From: Paramecium sonneborni
Taxonomy: Eukaryota; Ciliophora; Oligohymenophorea; Peniculida; Parameciidae
Assembly (NCBI GenBank): GCA_905182985.1
Contig: CAJJDN010000082.1
Span: 186,001 to 250,000 of the forward strand
Direction of reading: 5' to 3'
Length of the DNA: 64,000 nt
The notes under the pieces are model-generated. The model was not told where the DNA came from, searched no databases, and saw nothing but the letters and a program-made list of their open reading frames with translations. The translations under genes were made by a program, and so were the position numbers. Shown one piece after another: positions 11,723 through 23,818 of the stretch (the first letter of the stretch is position 1; each line of letters starts with the position of its first letter).

Positions 11723-12866
11723 TCATATAATTCTCTAATTACTCAGAATTCTTTTAAGGTAGAATACTTGCCATCCTGTAATGGCAATAATACCAATAAC
11801 TTCAATCAGACTAAAAAGCAATAATTTATTATTAGCATTTTAGACCTCTCTTAATCCTCCTTCAAATTATTAAGCAGCCATTTTATCATAAAAATAATTA
11901 TCCTTATTAATAATTATATAATTTACTCTCATAGCCATAGATAATCTTTCTATTCTTAAAGTTAAGGGGTCTAAATCAGCCAATTTAAGGAACTCTTAAT
12001 GAGAATCATGAACATCTATTGCAAATGTTATAGTTAAAGGTTCTTTCGTCTATACAATATTGTATGAAAAATACTCTTTTATTAGTAAAGATGAATTTAT
12101 ATTCTCCTTTTTCTGGTATGTCAATTTTAAAAATGCCTTCTTAAACTCTTTCTTTTGAATATAATAATGTATTATTCGAAGTTTTTATATGGAAATCAAT
12201 CTTTTGATCCACTCTAAATTAAGGTATAAAATAAGCCCCTCTTATAGTAGTAGGCTTTTTGATTGTTTCACATAAAATCTATTTTTAAGTTTTGATATTA
12301 AATGTACTTCTGTGGCTCCAGATTATAATTCAAAAGTAAGTAAATCTTCAGGATCAAAATCATTCATTAATTAATCCCATTACATCATCAAAGGGTCTGA
12401 CTCAACCTCTTTTATTAAATCTTCAACTTGATCATACTAATATACAGATTCCTCTTATGCATCATCATTTTCTTAATCTGATTCCTCTTCAATTACTTAA
12501 CCATCACTATCTCTATCTTTATCACCAAATCTAAGCTAGTAATAGTTCAACTTAATTATTTACCCCAAATAATGGTCTTAATGCTTCCAATAAATCAAAC
12601 ATATTTTCTTTTGCATCATCAATAATATCTGCTAATTCTTCACTATCTATTGATAACTTCTCTTCTTCTTTTTTATTTGTCTTATCTCGATTATTCGAAT
12701 TTTCTTAATCATTCTAATTCTGAGTTTATTTTATTGCATCTCTTTCTTACTCTTCTAACTTCTTTATATTTTCCAAAGCTTCATCTCCATTAGTATTTCC
12801 ATCAACGTTGTTATCCTAGGCCAATACCAGACAAATGGCAAAGAAAAATAAAAATATTAATTTCAT
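11723..12866 (-). CDS. p24/TMED family cargo receptor, GOLD domain
   Basis: 353 residues; three introns of 28, 29 and 25 nt. The N-terminus MKLIFLFFFAICLVLA is a clear signal peptide. Then comes an unusually long acidic Glu/Gln/Asp region (to about residue 150), a GOLD beta-sandwich with LLYSKERV, EGIFKIDIPEKGEYKFIF and LTITFAIDVHD, a coiled-coil segment, one C-terminal membrane helix (LLLFSLIEVIGIIAITGWQ) and a short tail ending RILSNQRII. Known p24 proteins cycle between ER and Golgi in COPI/COPII vesicles; usual length is about 200-230, so this one is extended. Its ATG overlaps the stop of the RING gene upstream. Confidence 0.9.
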
Positions 12867-13479
12867 TATTAATATTATTGATATATATTCATTTTACAAA
12901 TTGGACAAGTTGGCTTTCTCTTAATCCAGTCATTCAAACATTATTTATGATATCTATGCATACATTAAAGCATTATTATTTTTTCATTCTCAAAATATTC
13001 ATCTTAACATATACTACACATCTTAGCAGAAGGAGTTAAATTACGTTTATTTATAAAATTATATTCGATTAAGTTAGGTTCCCTTTTCGGTTACTATACT
13101 TCTTATCTATTTATTTCTTCTTAATGCAAACGATTAAATTATTCTTAATAAATATCTATTGTAACTGGATTAGCTTAATTACTAAATATTCTTTCAATTT
13201 AATTAAATTCATTGGAGATTGCATTACCTAATCTTACTACATTTCTCTACATTCCTTAACTAAGTCCTCTTATTAATTTAGTTCCTACATTAACAAATTA
13301 TGTTAAGGCATCTTCTTTTTATTTTTAACACTGTGTTTCATGCCATTAAAGTAATTATGGATCCTATTCTTTAAAATTTTCTCAATAATACATTTTTTGC
13401 AATGTTTACATTTAGTATCAAATCTATTTTATCTCAAAGGAGCAAATATAGGTGGTCTTCTCGATTAAGGGGGATCCAT
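12863..13479 (-). CDS. RING-H2 finger protein, probable E3 ubiquitin ligase
   Basis: 195 residues; one inferred 29-nt intron (GTAAAC...TTGAG) near the 5' end gives an exon sum divisible by three. The C-terminal 50 residues hold a C3H2C3 RING: CSIC, then C-x-H-x2-H-x2-C and CPIC near the end. The N-terminus is Pro/Arg-rich and the middle is helical and polar. There is no membrane segment. The RING fold implies transfer of ubiquitin from an E2; the substrate is unknown. The TGA stop shares three bases with the ATG of the downstream p24 gene on the same strand (ATGA), leaving no intergenic space. Confidence 0.85.
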
Positions 13480-14055
13480 AATAATATTTAAACTAAGATA
13501 ATATAATAATTAAATTATCAAATAAAGATTCTTCTTTATAAATTTTTATGGTGGTATAATAACATATAAGTTCTACTAAAATTTTGATTACTTTTATAAT
13601 AAAAGTGTATATTTTATATGAACTAATTTAATTGATTTTTAATCTTTTAAAGGTTATAACAAAATACTTAGACTGAATCTTTTTATTTAGATTTTAGATA
13701 TCTCTATAGATGAGGAGTTTAAGTAATTTAAGAAGAACTTAAATTTTTAATATTAAAATTTTGTAAAAAGAGGAAAGTATAAAGTATTATGAAAATAGGA
13801 TATTTGAGATTAGAAATAGAAATGGATATTTTTTAATGATTTTGAGTAAAATAAATGAAATGAAATGAGATTATATGGTTTTGATAAAATTAATTATAAT
13901 ATTTAAGGGTGAGTGATGTTTGATTATATAATATTTGTGTAATATGAATTGATTGATAAAAGTAGAGGAATCTGTGAGTAGAAAGTATAAAAATACTATA
14001 AGAAGAAATGATTGTTTGTGAAAATATATATGCATCAGTTATTAATTTAAATAAT
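13480..14055. promoter_or_regulatory. Divergent intergenic region
   Basis: The only spacer between the minus-strand RING/p24 pair and the plus-strand RSP3 gene, so it should hold both promoters. It is AT-rich with no recognisable motif beyond runs of A and T. No coding stretch was found. Confidence 0.5.
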
Positions 14056-16028
14056 ATGCAAGCATAAGCAAATGTTTATTAGTTTGAAGCTGAGCCATAA
14101 GTATCTCATCCAAAATACAGAGATTAAGATTTATATGAAGAACTTACAGACCTACCCGATGATGAATCAAAAATAAAACCAGATTATTATATTGATCGAC
14201 CTGTATGTGTAACTTAATAGTCAAGCCAACTCCTGAATATAAACCATTACCTAAGGGAAGAGATGTAGAAACACAGATTGAATCATATGAGCCTGATTTG
14301 TTTGATTATATATTAGAGGTGGAGCCTGTTTTATAAGTTTTAGTGGGCAAATCAGTAGAATAAGCAAGAATGGAATTGATTGAAGAATTAGAAAGAGAAG
14401 AGTTAAGAATTTAGAAAGCAGCCTTTGAAAAAAAAAGAAATGCTGAATTAATGGTAACTTAGCGAATGGAAGCAGCTTATGTTAGAAGAAAAGAAGAAAG
14501 AGTATTTTATTATAATCAATATTTACTTAGGAAAGAAGAGTCTTATAACACAAATTATATTAGGATTAGATGAAACTGTCATAATAAAAATTTATTGCAA
14601 GAACTCTATCTAAAAATGTAGTCAAAGGAGTCAATTATAGAATTCTAAAAGATCTTGAAAATTTAGGATTATTGAAAAATGATCATTTATTAGAGTTAAA
14701 AGTACACTCCTTACCATGGTTGATAGAAAGAATTAAATTAAATTGTCAAAACAATTAAAATTGTCTTGATAACTTTAATCATCTCTTAGATGAAGTTTAA
14801 ACTCCAATTACATCATAACATTCAAGTTTTTATTAGTAAGAATAATAAAGAAGAAAAGCTATATTAGATGAAAGAGAGAGAATTAGAATTGAAATTGAAG
14901 AACGCAAAAAGAGAAAAGCTGAAATTAAAAGAAGAAGAGCATTAAAAGAAAAAAGAGAAATTTAAAGAGGAGCATTTTACAATCTTACAATTTCTAAAGC
15001 AGAATCATTAAATTCTATATTCTAAGCCAATATTTAAGAAGGAATCTCAGAAATTGGATAAAAAGGTGTTGTTTTACATCTAGATCTATTTCTATTATTA
15101 GCTGAAGGATTAGATCTAATTACTGGAGATTAATTAGATTAAATTGATGAATCTATTATCTAAACCATTTGGATGGATATCTTAATAAATAAATGTAATA
15201 CATTCAATGTAACAGTTAATTCATCTCTTTAATCAATCATTTAAGAAGCATTTGCTAAAATCGAAGAAGATTTATACATCTTTGAGAAAAATTCTAAAAA
15301 AGCAACCATAGATTAATTGAAAAATTAAACCCCTTTTTGGTCATCTTTTGTTTCATAATAATATGTTCCTAATATTAGAAAAATTATATTAAATAAATTA
15401 TTAGATGGTTTTTTAGATATATACTTTAAATCTGTAAATTATAAAGAGCCTAAACCCAAAACTGAAGTCAAAATAAAAACTGAAGAAGCTGAATAATAAT
15501 AATAACAAAATGATTAACCTCCTCCATAATAGACAGAAGAATAGTAATAATAATAATAATAAACTGATTAAATTGAATAGTAACCTGTTGAAGATGAATA
15601 TCAAAAACCAGAAATAACATAGCATGACTTAGACATGGTTGAAGCAAAAAAGAAAATCAATCTTATATTTAAACAACCACAAACTTAATTTGAGAATATA
15701 ACAGCAGTAGTCAATTTGCTTGTGCCGTATTTTGTAGAAGAATAACCTGAATAACTGTAAGATCAAGCCAATCTGGATTCATAATAAGCATCACAATAAC
15801 AGACTACTGAATTATAATAATAAGAATCCTCTGAACCTGTTAAACCTGTTGGAAAATGGGATTTTGATCCTAAAACAATAGATATATATGATGGAGAGTA
15901 ACCATTAATTCAAGAAGGGTAAAGACAAGCTGTGGATTGTTTATATATATATACATTCTAAGAACAGGTAATTGTGAATGATGAAAGAGCATTAGAATTT
16001 AGTAGATTTTAAATTTATACTTATCTGA
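14056..16028 (+). CDS. RSP3: Radial spoke protein 3
   Basis: 630 residues; introns of 23 nt (14213-14235), 29 nt and 28 nt give an exon sum divisible by three. The diagnostic block VEPVLQVLVGKSVEQARMEL follows a DVETQIE motif (about residues 65-110), then a Glu/Arg-rich helix with RNAELMVTQRMEA. A second helical part continues from about 150, and the C-terminal third is a Gln/Glu/Pro-rich extension. RSP3 dimerises to form the base-to-head stalk of the ciliary radial spoke and carries the PKA-anchoring helix; both are known for the family. The low-complexity C-terminus with long Gln runs is ciliate-specific decoration. The final intron choice fixes the stop at 16026-16028; without it the frame runs on into the next gene. 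Confidence 0.93.
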
Positions 16029-16225
16029 AAGAAAAGTAATTATTCTATTAAAACTTAGATTGGAATCCTTTTTAAATATTCCAGAGTTTGAAATTCTTTA
16101 ATTTAAGAAGCTCAAATATTCCAATCTAGTTCCAATATATGATTTCGAATTATGATTAGGTTCTATTATTTTTAAAAATACATAAACTATCTTCAAATAA
16201 TAAAATTTATATATATTTCAATCTA

Positions 16226-18305
16226 ATGTATGAACTTTATATTTTATTAATTCTTTCTGTAGGATTAGGAGTTTGGTTTTTTTACCGATAATCAAATTTA
16301 GTGTTTGAACGTGGTGATTATTTCGATAAGTTAAATTTGAGAAAGAAGATTTTAAAAAAACCTGATTTTAAAGTTCATATAGAAATGAAGAATGATTAAA
16401 ACTAATAGAATCCAGATATTGGTGATTCTAAAAAATTTTAGTCATAAGATCAAAATTAATAAATGAAACAGATAGTAATAATTTTCTTTGTAATTAAATT
16501 AGACTTAAAAAGTTGGTCAATCACACAGTTAAAACTAATAAAATAGTGAGAATTACGATTAAAATAGAAAAGAATTAGACGAAAAGAAAAATTTAAAAAC
16601 ATAAGCCGATAAAGATGTAGATTGTTTGATAAAAGTAGAAACTAATCAATAAATTGATAATAAATAAAAATCAAATACTGTAAAAAAAAATAAAATTATT
16701 GATGAACAAATATAATCCTCTTAACTATCAAATTAGACTTAAGAAACTAGGTAATCACACAGTTAAAACTAATAAAATAATCAGAATTACGATTAAAATA
16801 GAAAAGATTTAGACTAAAAGAAAAATTTAAAAACATAAGCCGATAAAGATGTAGATTGTTTGATAAAAGTAGAAACTAATCAATAAATTGATAATAATTA
16901 AAAATCAAATAATGTAGAAAAAAATAAAATTATTGATGAACAAAAATAATCCTCTTAACGATCAAATTAGACTTAAGAAACTAGTTAATCACACAGTTAA
17001 AACTAATAAAATAATCAGAATTAAGATTAAAATGGATAAGATTTAGACTAAAATCAAAATTTTTAAACATAAGCCAATAAAGATGTAGATTGTTTAGTGA
17101 AAATAGATTAAGATTAATTAAATAATTAATCAATTAAATAAATGGAAGATAAAATATAATGTTAGGATTAAGCTAATTTGATATGTATACCATAAGATGA
17201 AATTTAAAATAAGGACGATGAAGAAAATCAGAATCCAAGTATTTTTATAGAATTAAAGACTGATAAGGATATCTTATATAATTATGTAAGAGTAAATAAG
17301 GACAAGATTATGTATGTAAGTGATAAAAAGAAAGATTACTCTGGTAAAGCATACTAATATTGTGTATTTTATGATGAAGATTACAATCCAAATTTTTAAA
17401 TATATGAAGGAGAATTTAATAAAGGAAAGAAATCAGGGGAAGGAAAACTGTATGGAGGAAAATCTAACTATATAAAATATGAAGGAACTTGGGAGAATGA
17501 CAAAGCGACTAAATAAGAAAAAAAGGAAATTCAAGAACCATCAAGCCATTTGAAAAAAAGAATTATTATAAAAGATGATCAAGGAATATAGATTTTGAAT
17601 AGTGAAAGTTAATAAAAGCAACAAATTTAACTTGAATAAACTTCTTGGGTAAAATATAATTAATAATTCAATCAAAAAGATATGTATATCTTAAATAATA
17701 GTCAATCTTGGTTCACTAGTTCAATCATAGATGGATTTGTTTAATATCTAAATATTGAATCCTAAAAAAATTTTTAATATTTTCTATCTAAAGATGTTTA
17801 AGATAAAATTTCGAAACTTGAAAGACCGCAATATTTATTTTGCCCTAGTCAACTTTATACAAATATGTCTGCTGATAATCTTGAATAGAATGAAAATATT
17901 TTCAGAAACTTCATTTTAGAATTTTAGCCGATTAATTTCCGTCTATAATATTTATATTCAAGAGTGTATTTTGTTATCAATAAATTAAATACTCATTGGT
18001 TTTTAATTTATATAGATTTTAATGAAAGTTCTTTAAACATATTGGATTCACTTCAAAAACCAGAAAATTATTATAATACTGAGTTTAAAATATTTAAAAA
18101 AATTTTTAAGGAATAAATCAAGAATATAAAATTATTGGATTGTAAATAATAAACTAATGGGTATGATTGTGGACCTTTTACTTGTCTTAATATGTATAAA
18201 GAATTTTTAAATTTATTAAGTTAAGTTCATTAAGATAAAGAATATAAATAAATAGGGGAACCTAAATAAGTCAGATAATTTTTATATGGTATTTTCAAGA
18301 ATTGA
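16226..18305 (+). CDS. Ulp1/SENP-type cysteine protease with MORN motifs and tandem repeats
   Basis: 683 residues; one 28-nt intron (GTAATAATT...AAATTAG). The N-terminus MYELYILLILSVGLGVWFFY is one membrane anchor. Residues about 90-290 are tandem 78-residue repeats. Then a MORN pair (YEGEFNKGKKSGEGKLYGG, YEGTWEND) and the C-terminal protease domain. The catalytic His is in NTHWFLIYID, the Asp in ILDSLQ, and the Cys in TNGYDCGPF with the usual GxDCG context. Ulp1 proteases cleave SUMO or related modifiers at a Gly-Gly end. The membrane anchor plus MORN motifs suggests action at a membrane or cortex, by inference. Confidence 0.88.
16497..17100 (+). repeat. 234-bp in-frame tandem repeat, about 2.6 copies
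   Basis: The word AAATTAGACTTAA and the following 220 bp recur with a period of exactly 234 bp (marker AGACTT at 16501, 16735 and 16969). 234 equals 78 codons, so reading frame is kept. Copies one and two are near identical; the third diverges and stops part-way. Each unit encodes a Gln/Asn-rich segment followed by a DKDVDCL-type motif. The repeat's first copy begins at the 3' end of the gene's only intron. Confidence 0.9.
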
Positions 18306-19777
18306 GATAATTTTTGATTTTTAATTTAACTTGATGTTAGAAATTATTTTATTATTACTTAAATATAAATACTGAAAAATTTTTTTTAAATTTATGTTTC
18401 ACAACTAAATTTTTTAGACTGCCTAATTTTAAAAATAAAAATATTCTATAAATAATTTTAGGATCAATTATATCGTGATATAGAATTTGAATTATTTATT
18501 AAAGAAAACTTTTTAATAATTAATCTAATGTTCATATCAACAATTTTTAAATACTGAAAATATTTGAAAATAAATACATTAATAGCTGAAATTGATTTTC
18601 TTATTTTTTAAAACATACAAAAAAATTTATTCTGGAAAAATATGTTTGTTAATAACTGCTTCCATATTGATTCATTGAATTCCTGTTGTCAATGTTGTCA
18701 ATTTCTATAATTAAATATAAAAAATGAATAATTATAATTTAAATCTTGTAACAAAAAGGTGAAATAGCTCAAAGTCTAGCAGTCAACCTTAAAGCATTCT
18801 TAAAATATTAACTACTCTAGCTGTTTTAAAATGTCGAAAGAGAAAATTTATTCATGAAAAAGAAAAAAAAGTTTAAATTCACAATATGAGATATGTGAAA
18901 TAGGGCTTCAAAATTTATACAGAAGCAAAAACTTATTCATAAAAAAAAGAAAAACCATTATTTCCGGTTTCAATTAACTTTTTAAACTTTTAATTTAAAA
19001 ATTTCTAATTAATAAGTACTAAATCTTGTCCTCATAAGAATGAGAAAAGTATTTCACTCTTATTATTGACTGAAATTTAATTATAATACTTTTTTTACTT
19101 ATAAAATTTAACTTAATTTGAGTAGAGAAAGTTTGTAATAATTTAAATAGACTCTACATTAAAAATTTTAATTTTTTATGTCCAAATCTTAATTATATCT
19201 ATTAAATAGAATAAAATGCAATTTTAATTAAAAAATTGTTTTATTATGTAAAAACTCTAAAGAAAATCGCTGCATAAAGTTGATTATTGAAAAATTCTTT
19301 TGTTTCACACTTTGAATGGAACTATCAAGAATTTAAATTAGTTTTAAAGAAAATATTTTTAGAGTAAATTAAATTTGATAATAAATACTGAGAAAAAAAT
19401 TATCAAATAATTTGAAAATAAAATTTTTCATCGAATTAGAATATGTAAAATTCACCTGGTAAAATAACTTATTGAAACAAATTATAACTGTAATAATATA
19501 TTGAACTTGATAAAAAAAATATAAAATAGCCATTTTATTAGGGAAGATAAGAAAAATTATATAAATTAATAGAGAGATGATAAAAAATTCTAATGATATT
19601 AACTTAATATTCTGAAAAAATTGATATCTTGATAATTACTATGTAAAATTAGAGTAATCTGGAAACTATGTTATAGATGAGTATGAATAAATAATAAATG
19701 ATTTTGTGAGACATTTTAGGGGTAAATGATATAGTTAACGAATAATAATATAAATATTAAATAAATTATTTTGAATA
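18306..19777. other. Long gene-free stretch
   Basis: Nearly 1.5 kb with TGA frequent in all six frames and no protein-like segment. A short less AT-rich patch near 18750-18850 was inspected for tRNA features and has none. Confidence 0.5.
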
Positions 19778-21845
19778 ATGGATTAAACAATCTTGTCAAA
19801 ATAAAATAACTATCCTGGTTCATATATAAAGCAAGATTTAAAGGAAGCTGAAGAGGAACACAAGGCTCATAAAGAATTGTAAGATAAGAAATATGGATTA
19901 TATTTTTTATTGTTTTAAGGATTAGTATATTTGATAGCAATAATAAGTTTTGGATTTGGGAATCCAGATCAATTAGGAAAACCATATGATATAAATTGTA
20001 TTGAATAAAGTTTATAAGTTAATAGTGAATGTGTGTGGAGTAGGTATAGGGTTGGAGTAATATAAATTTATATATTTTACAAATCCAACAGATTCAAAAC
20101 ATTTAGTGAGAACAGTTTGTGTAAAAGAATGTCCAGTTTTGGCTGTTGAAAATGATGAAGATGGTTCTATATATTAATAAATAAAATAGAATCATTAGAA
20201 TTGGAATGCTATCTAAATAAGCTGATAAATTCATGCAGAAATAGACCATCTATTGATGATCCCACATATACAATGTTATATTATGATTCAGTACAATTTA
20301 TAGATGTTTGTCTTCCTAAAAAGGCTAGTTATTTCAATAATATCTAAGAAGGATTAGAATAATCAGGAATAATTAGTTTTTTATCAGATATTAGTAACGG
20401 AAAGATAATAATTTTTGCAACTCTGGCTTTATGTTTATTGTTAAAGTAAGAATAGATGAAATAATTATATTAGTTAGCTTTTTTACTTTTTGATGGTTAA
20501 ATTATAGGAGTCAGTAATTTGGGTAATATCAATAACATCAATATTTGGTTTATTTTTATCAGGAATATTGGGCTTGTTTTATTATATGAAATAATCTGGA
20601 TATTCTGAACCTTTAAGTTCAGGAGTAGTAATGTTAACAGATGAGTAAGCAATAGGTAGGATTTAAGTAGAGGAATCAAATATAACTATAATATTGTTGT
20701 CTAGTTTATTTTTCTTATTATTTGGTGTATATTTTTTGATAGATTTAATTTTTAATCGTAAGACATATAAAACTTTGGGAATAAAGATCTAAATAGTAAA
20801 TTATTTCTTTGATTTTTCAACATCTGAAATTCAATAATAGGAAGGATAACCATCTAGATTTAGAGAGATTCTAATACTATTAATGGGTAGTGCAGGCTGC
20901 TTATTAGTATTTTGTACATTATGGGTTTGGATGGCAACGTAAAATGAATAAATATAATAGTAATCTATTTTCGATAGGAAAGGCAGAAGAAGGATATTAT
21001 GCATTTAATACATTTTAGTTGAGTTGGACTACATTCATAATGGGATTTATTCATATTTTTGAATTGATAGTAGTGACATTAGCAATATTAGGTAGCGAGT
21101 ATATGTTGTTAATTGGAAAAGTAGTAGAAGTGTATAAACATATGGGAATTAAAAGATAAAAAATAAATAGTTAAGATCGCGAATTATCATTAATGGATAT
21201 TTTTGAAATATATGCATTTAATAATTTTGGTTCTGTAGTATTTGGAGAGATTCTTATATTTGGATTAATGATTCCTAGATTATTTATTAGGATATATGTA
21301 TGGATTAGATAAAAGAAGAATCCTTAATTTGTAATATCGGATAGATTACAATAAATATTATGCATAAATGAAAGATCATATTTATTAGCTTATTTAAGAA
21401 ATGATGAATTTTTAATGAGTGCTCAATCTTAATATGTTTTTGATTAGAAATTGAAGGAGACAACTCAGGTTTAATATCATGGTGAATAATTATCAGTAAC
21501 ATACTGTTTTGCAGTTGCTAATTTATGTGTTTCATTAACTTACATATTAATTATAACAACTAGTACTAGTATAGGAATCCATTAACCAGTTTATTTCTTA
21601 ATGGTTTCATTTATATTTTCTTATTTTGTAATAATAGATTTAAATATATATAGATATCTGCTATGTTTTCAACTATTTATGGAGCAACAATAGATAATTT
21701 GACAATATTATTATATAGAGATACAACAGCAGATGGTAAGATAGTAGGGACATGTGTAAAAAATGTAGTAAGATTAATGAAGGAATCAGATTTAAGTGAG
21801 TAGAATCCACAATAATTATAAAATAATAATAATGGATAAGAATGA
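19778..21845 (+). CDS. Choline-transporter-like (CTL/SLC44) membrane protein
   Basis: 645 residues in six exons (introns 28, 26, 28, 22 and 26 nt). The cytosolic N-terminus leads to one membrane helix (near residues 45-65), then a Cys-bearing luminal loop with CVKECPVL and PKKASYFN, followed by about nine more hydrophobic helices. The C-terminal part, with IYGATIDNL, TILLYRDTTADG and VRLMKESDL, follows the ending expected of CTL proteins. The family moves choline or ethanolamine across plasma and mitochondrial membranes; substrate here is inferred. The tail is Asn/Gln-rich. It is convergent with the PWP1 gene, with 54 bp between stops. Confidence 0.85.
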
Positions 21846-21899
21846 ATAACTATAATAATAATAATAGATTAATCTAAAATACAAAAAAATAATAAATAA

Positions 21900-23486
21900 T
21901 CAATTATTATGTTCTTCTTCTTATAATCCACCTTCTTCCATATCTTCTTTATCTTCTTATTCCATCTTCTGTATTTCTTCTCTTTCTTTCATACATAAAT
22001 CATCTGTATTTTTATTGGTACACTATATTAAATTAAATATAATTACATCTTCAACTTTAGGTCTGAATTCAGGTGCTACTCTATTACTAAAATGGCTAAC
22101 AATCTATTGGCTCTCTTACATATCCCAAACAAATAATTCTCCTTAACTAGATCCACATCCATATGTCCATGGAGAATCTTAATAGAATTGACCACAGTAA
22201 AGTGATTCCTATATAAATTGATTAAATATTTTACTAATTTTGGATTATATGAACTTATTAATTATAATTATCCATTCTTAATAGGAGCATCTGTATCATA
22301 AACTCTGATTTTACCATCTAAACATGTAGTAGCTAATAATCCTGGTACTCCAGTACTCATATGAACACTACTGAGTGCCTTCTTGTTTACATTAAAATTA
22401 GCCAATGGTTATTCTCCTATTTTTCTAGCGTCTAATAATATCAAATTTCCATCTTCTGTTGAATATGCTATCTAATATCCTTTTATTGGATCCCAACAAG
22501 CACTTTCTAAAGATCCTAACATCTTATGTTAATGAATAGAATCGGGAGATCTTGCATCAAATAAACATAATTTCCCATCTTCTCCTCCTGATAATATTAC
22601 ACTTTCCTCTTTTGTATTAAACTTTGAGATTTATACTTTATCTTTATGATGATTGTATGTAAATACACATTTCTATAACATTAAATCCCATAATTTAACT
22701 GTATGATCTGCTGATCCTGATAATAATATATTTGGTTTAAATGAATTTAAAGACAAACTTAATACTGAATCAGTATGACTATCAACTTTATAAGATTTCT
22801 TATTTTATTTCTTCAAATTTTTAACTTTCTTATAATTCTATTCAATTTCACCTCCTAAAACTACTGATGGTTCTAAAACATTAACTACATCTAAATTCCA
22901 AATTTCAATCTCTGGTAAAAATGATGAAACTATTGCATAATTTCCTTTTGTTGCAGATGTACTCTCAATTTAACCTGGTTATATTGGTAACCATTCTACT
23001 GCTAAAGGAAATGCAGATAATTATATTTCGTGATGAACAAATAAGTTTGCTTTCTCTTCTTCATATATATATACTTCTAAAGAAGAAAATTCATTTTCCT
23101 AATATTATTAATACTTAATTATACTATCTTTGCTGCTATAACCAATGCATCTGATGATTTTATTTGATAATCTTCCTTTTCTTCATCACTCAAATCTTCT
23201 ATTGCCACTGGATATCCATCATCTGGTAATTATTGTTTACCATGCATCTCCAAATCTTAACAAAATACTGGAAGATTATCTCCACTTGAATCTTCATCTT
23301 ATTCTTGAATCTTACCCAAATCTTATGTCAAACTAAAAACTCTTATTAAATTAAATACTTCTTATTTATTAGTTTATCTTGCTTCATCTTATTTATCTCC
23401 TCTTCATCTATATCAAATTCCTTCGGTTATTTTATTGCATAACCTCTTGAAACCCAAGCTATTGCTGATATTAAATTTTATGCCAT
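21900..23486 (-). CDS. PWP1: PWP1-like WD40 protein
   Basis: 502 residues; three 26-nt introns. The start LISAIAWVSRGYA matches the conserved N-terminus of periodic tryptophan protein 1. An acidic segment (DLSDEEKEDY) is followed by WD repeats, seen as LLSGSADHTVKLWDL, ILSGGEDGKLCLFDAR and TCLDGKIRVYD, and a last blade with GELFVWDM. The C-terminus is Glu-rich, as in the family. PWP1 acts in ribosome biogenesis in the nucleolus and in chromatin regulation in other eukaryotes. Length and order agree with the family, and no residue loss was noted. Confidence 0.92.
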
Positions 23487-23818
23487 AAATTATAAATTTT
23501 TATTATTATATCAAATCAAATATCATCACTCATTCTCATTAATCCCTTCCTTATTTAATAATATTCATAACTGCTCTTTCAACAAGGCATTAAACAATCC
23601 AATCAAATTGCCTTCTCCATGTCAATTAATCCTTATATAAATATATTTATTTCTATCCATCAAAATACTCTTATATTCTTACAAATATCTTAGATTTTAT
23701 TAAATACGATTAATAAATTTTTATACATTCCATTTCTTTCAAAACAAATATAACTAATCTAAATATCTATTCAACTTTAATTTAAAAGTACAATCATAAT
23801 AATTTAATATCGAATTAA
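23487..23818. other. Intergenic, promoter side of PWP1
   Basis: About 330 bp upstream of the PWP1 start. Between 23520 and 23640 three overlapping short minus-strand frames are open, but none is convincingly better than the others, so no gene is called. Confidence 0.4.

Noticed and set aside
13925..14055. Upstream in-frame extension of RSP3
   Set aside because: TGA codons occur shortly before ATG 14056 and no conserved N-terminal sequence was seen there.
18750..18860. Possible tRNA-like patch
   Set aside because: No acceptor-stem pairing and no TPsiC-loop consensus.
23520..23640. Short minus-strand frames upstream of PWP1 (for example GLIDMEKAI and EGNLIGLFNALL)
   Set aside because: All three frames are partly open and equally plausible, each is closed by TGA, and reading TGA as Trp would contradict every well-supported gene here.
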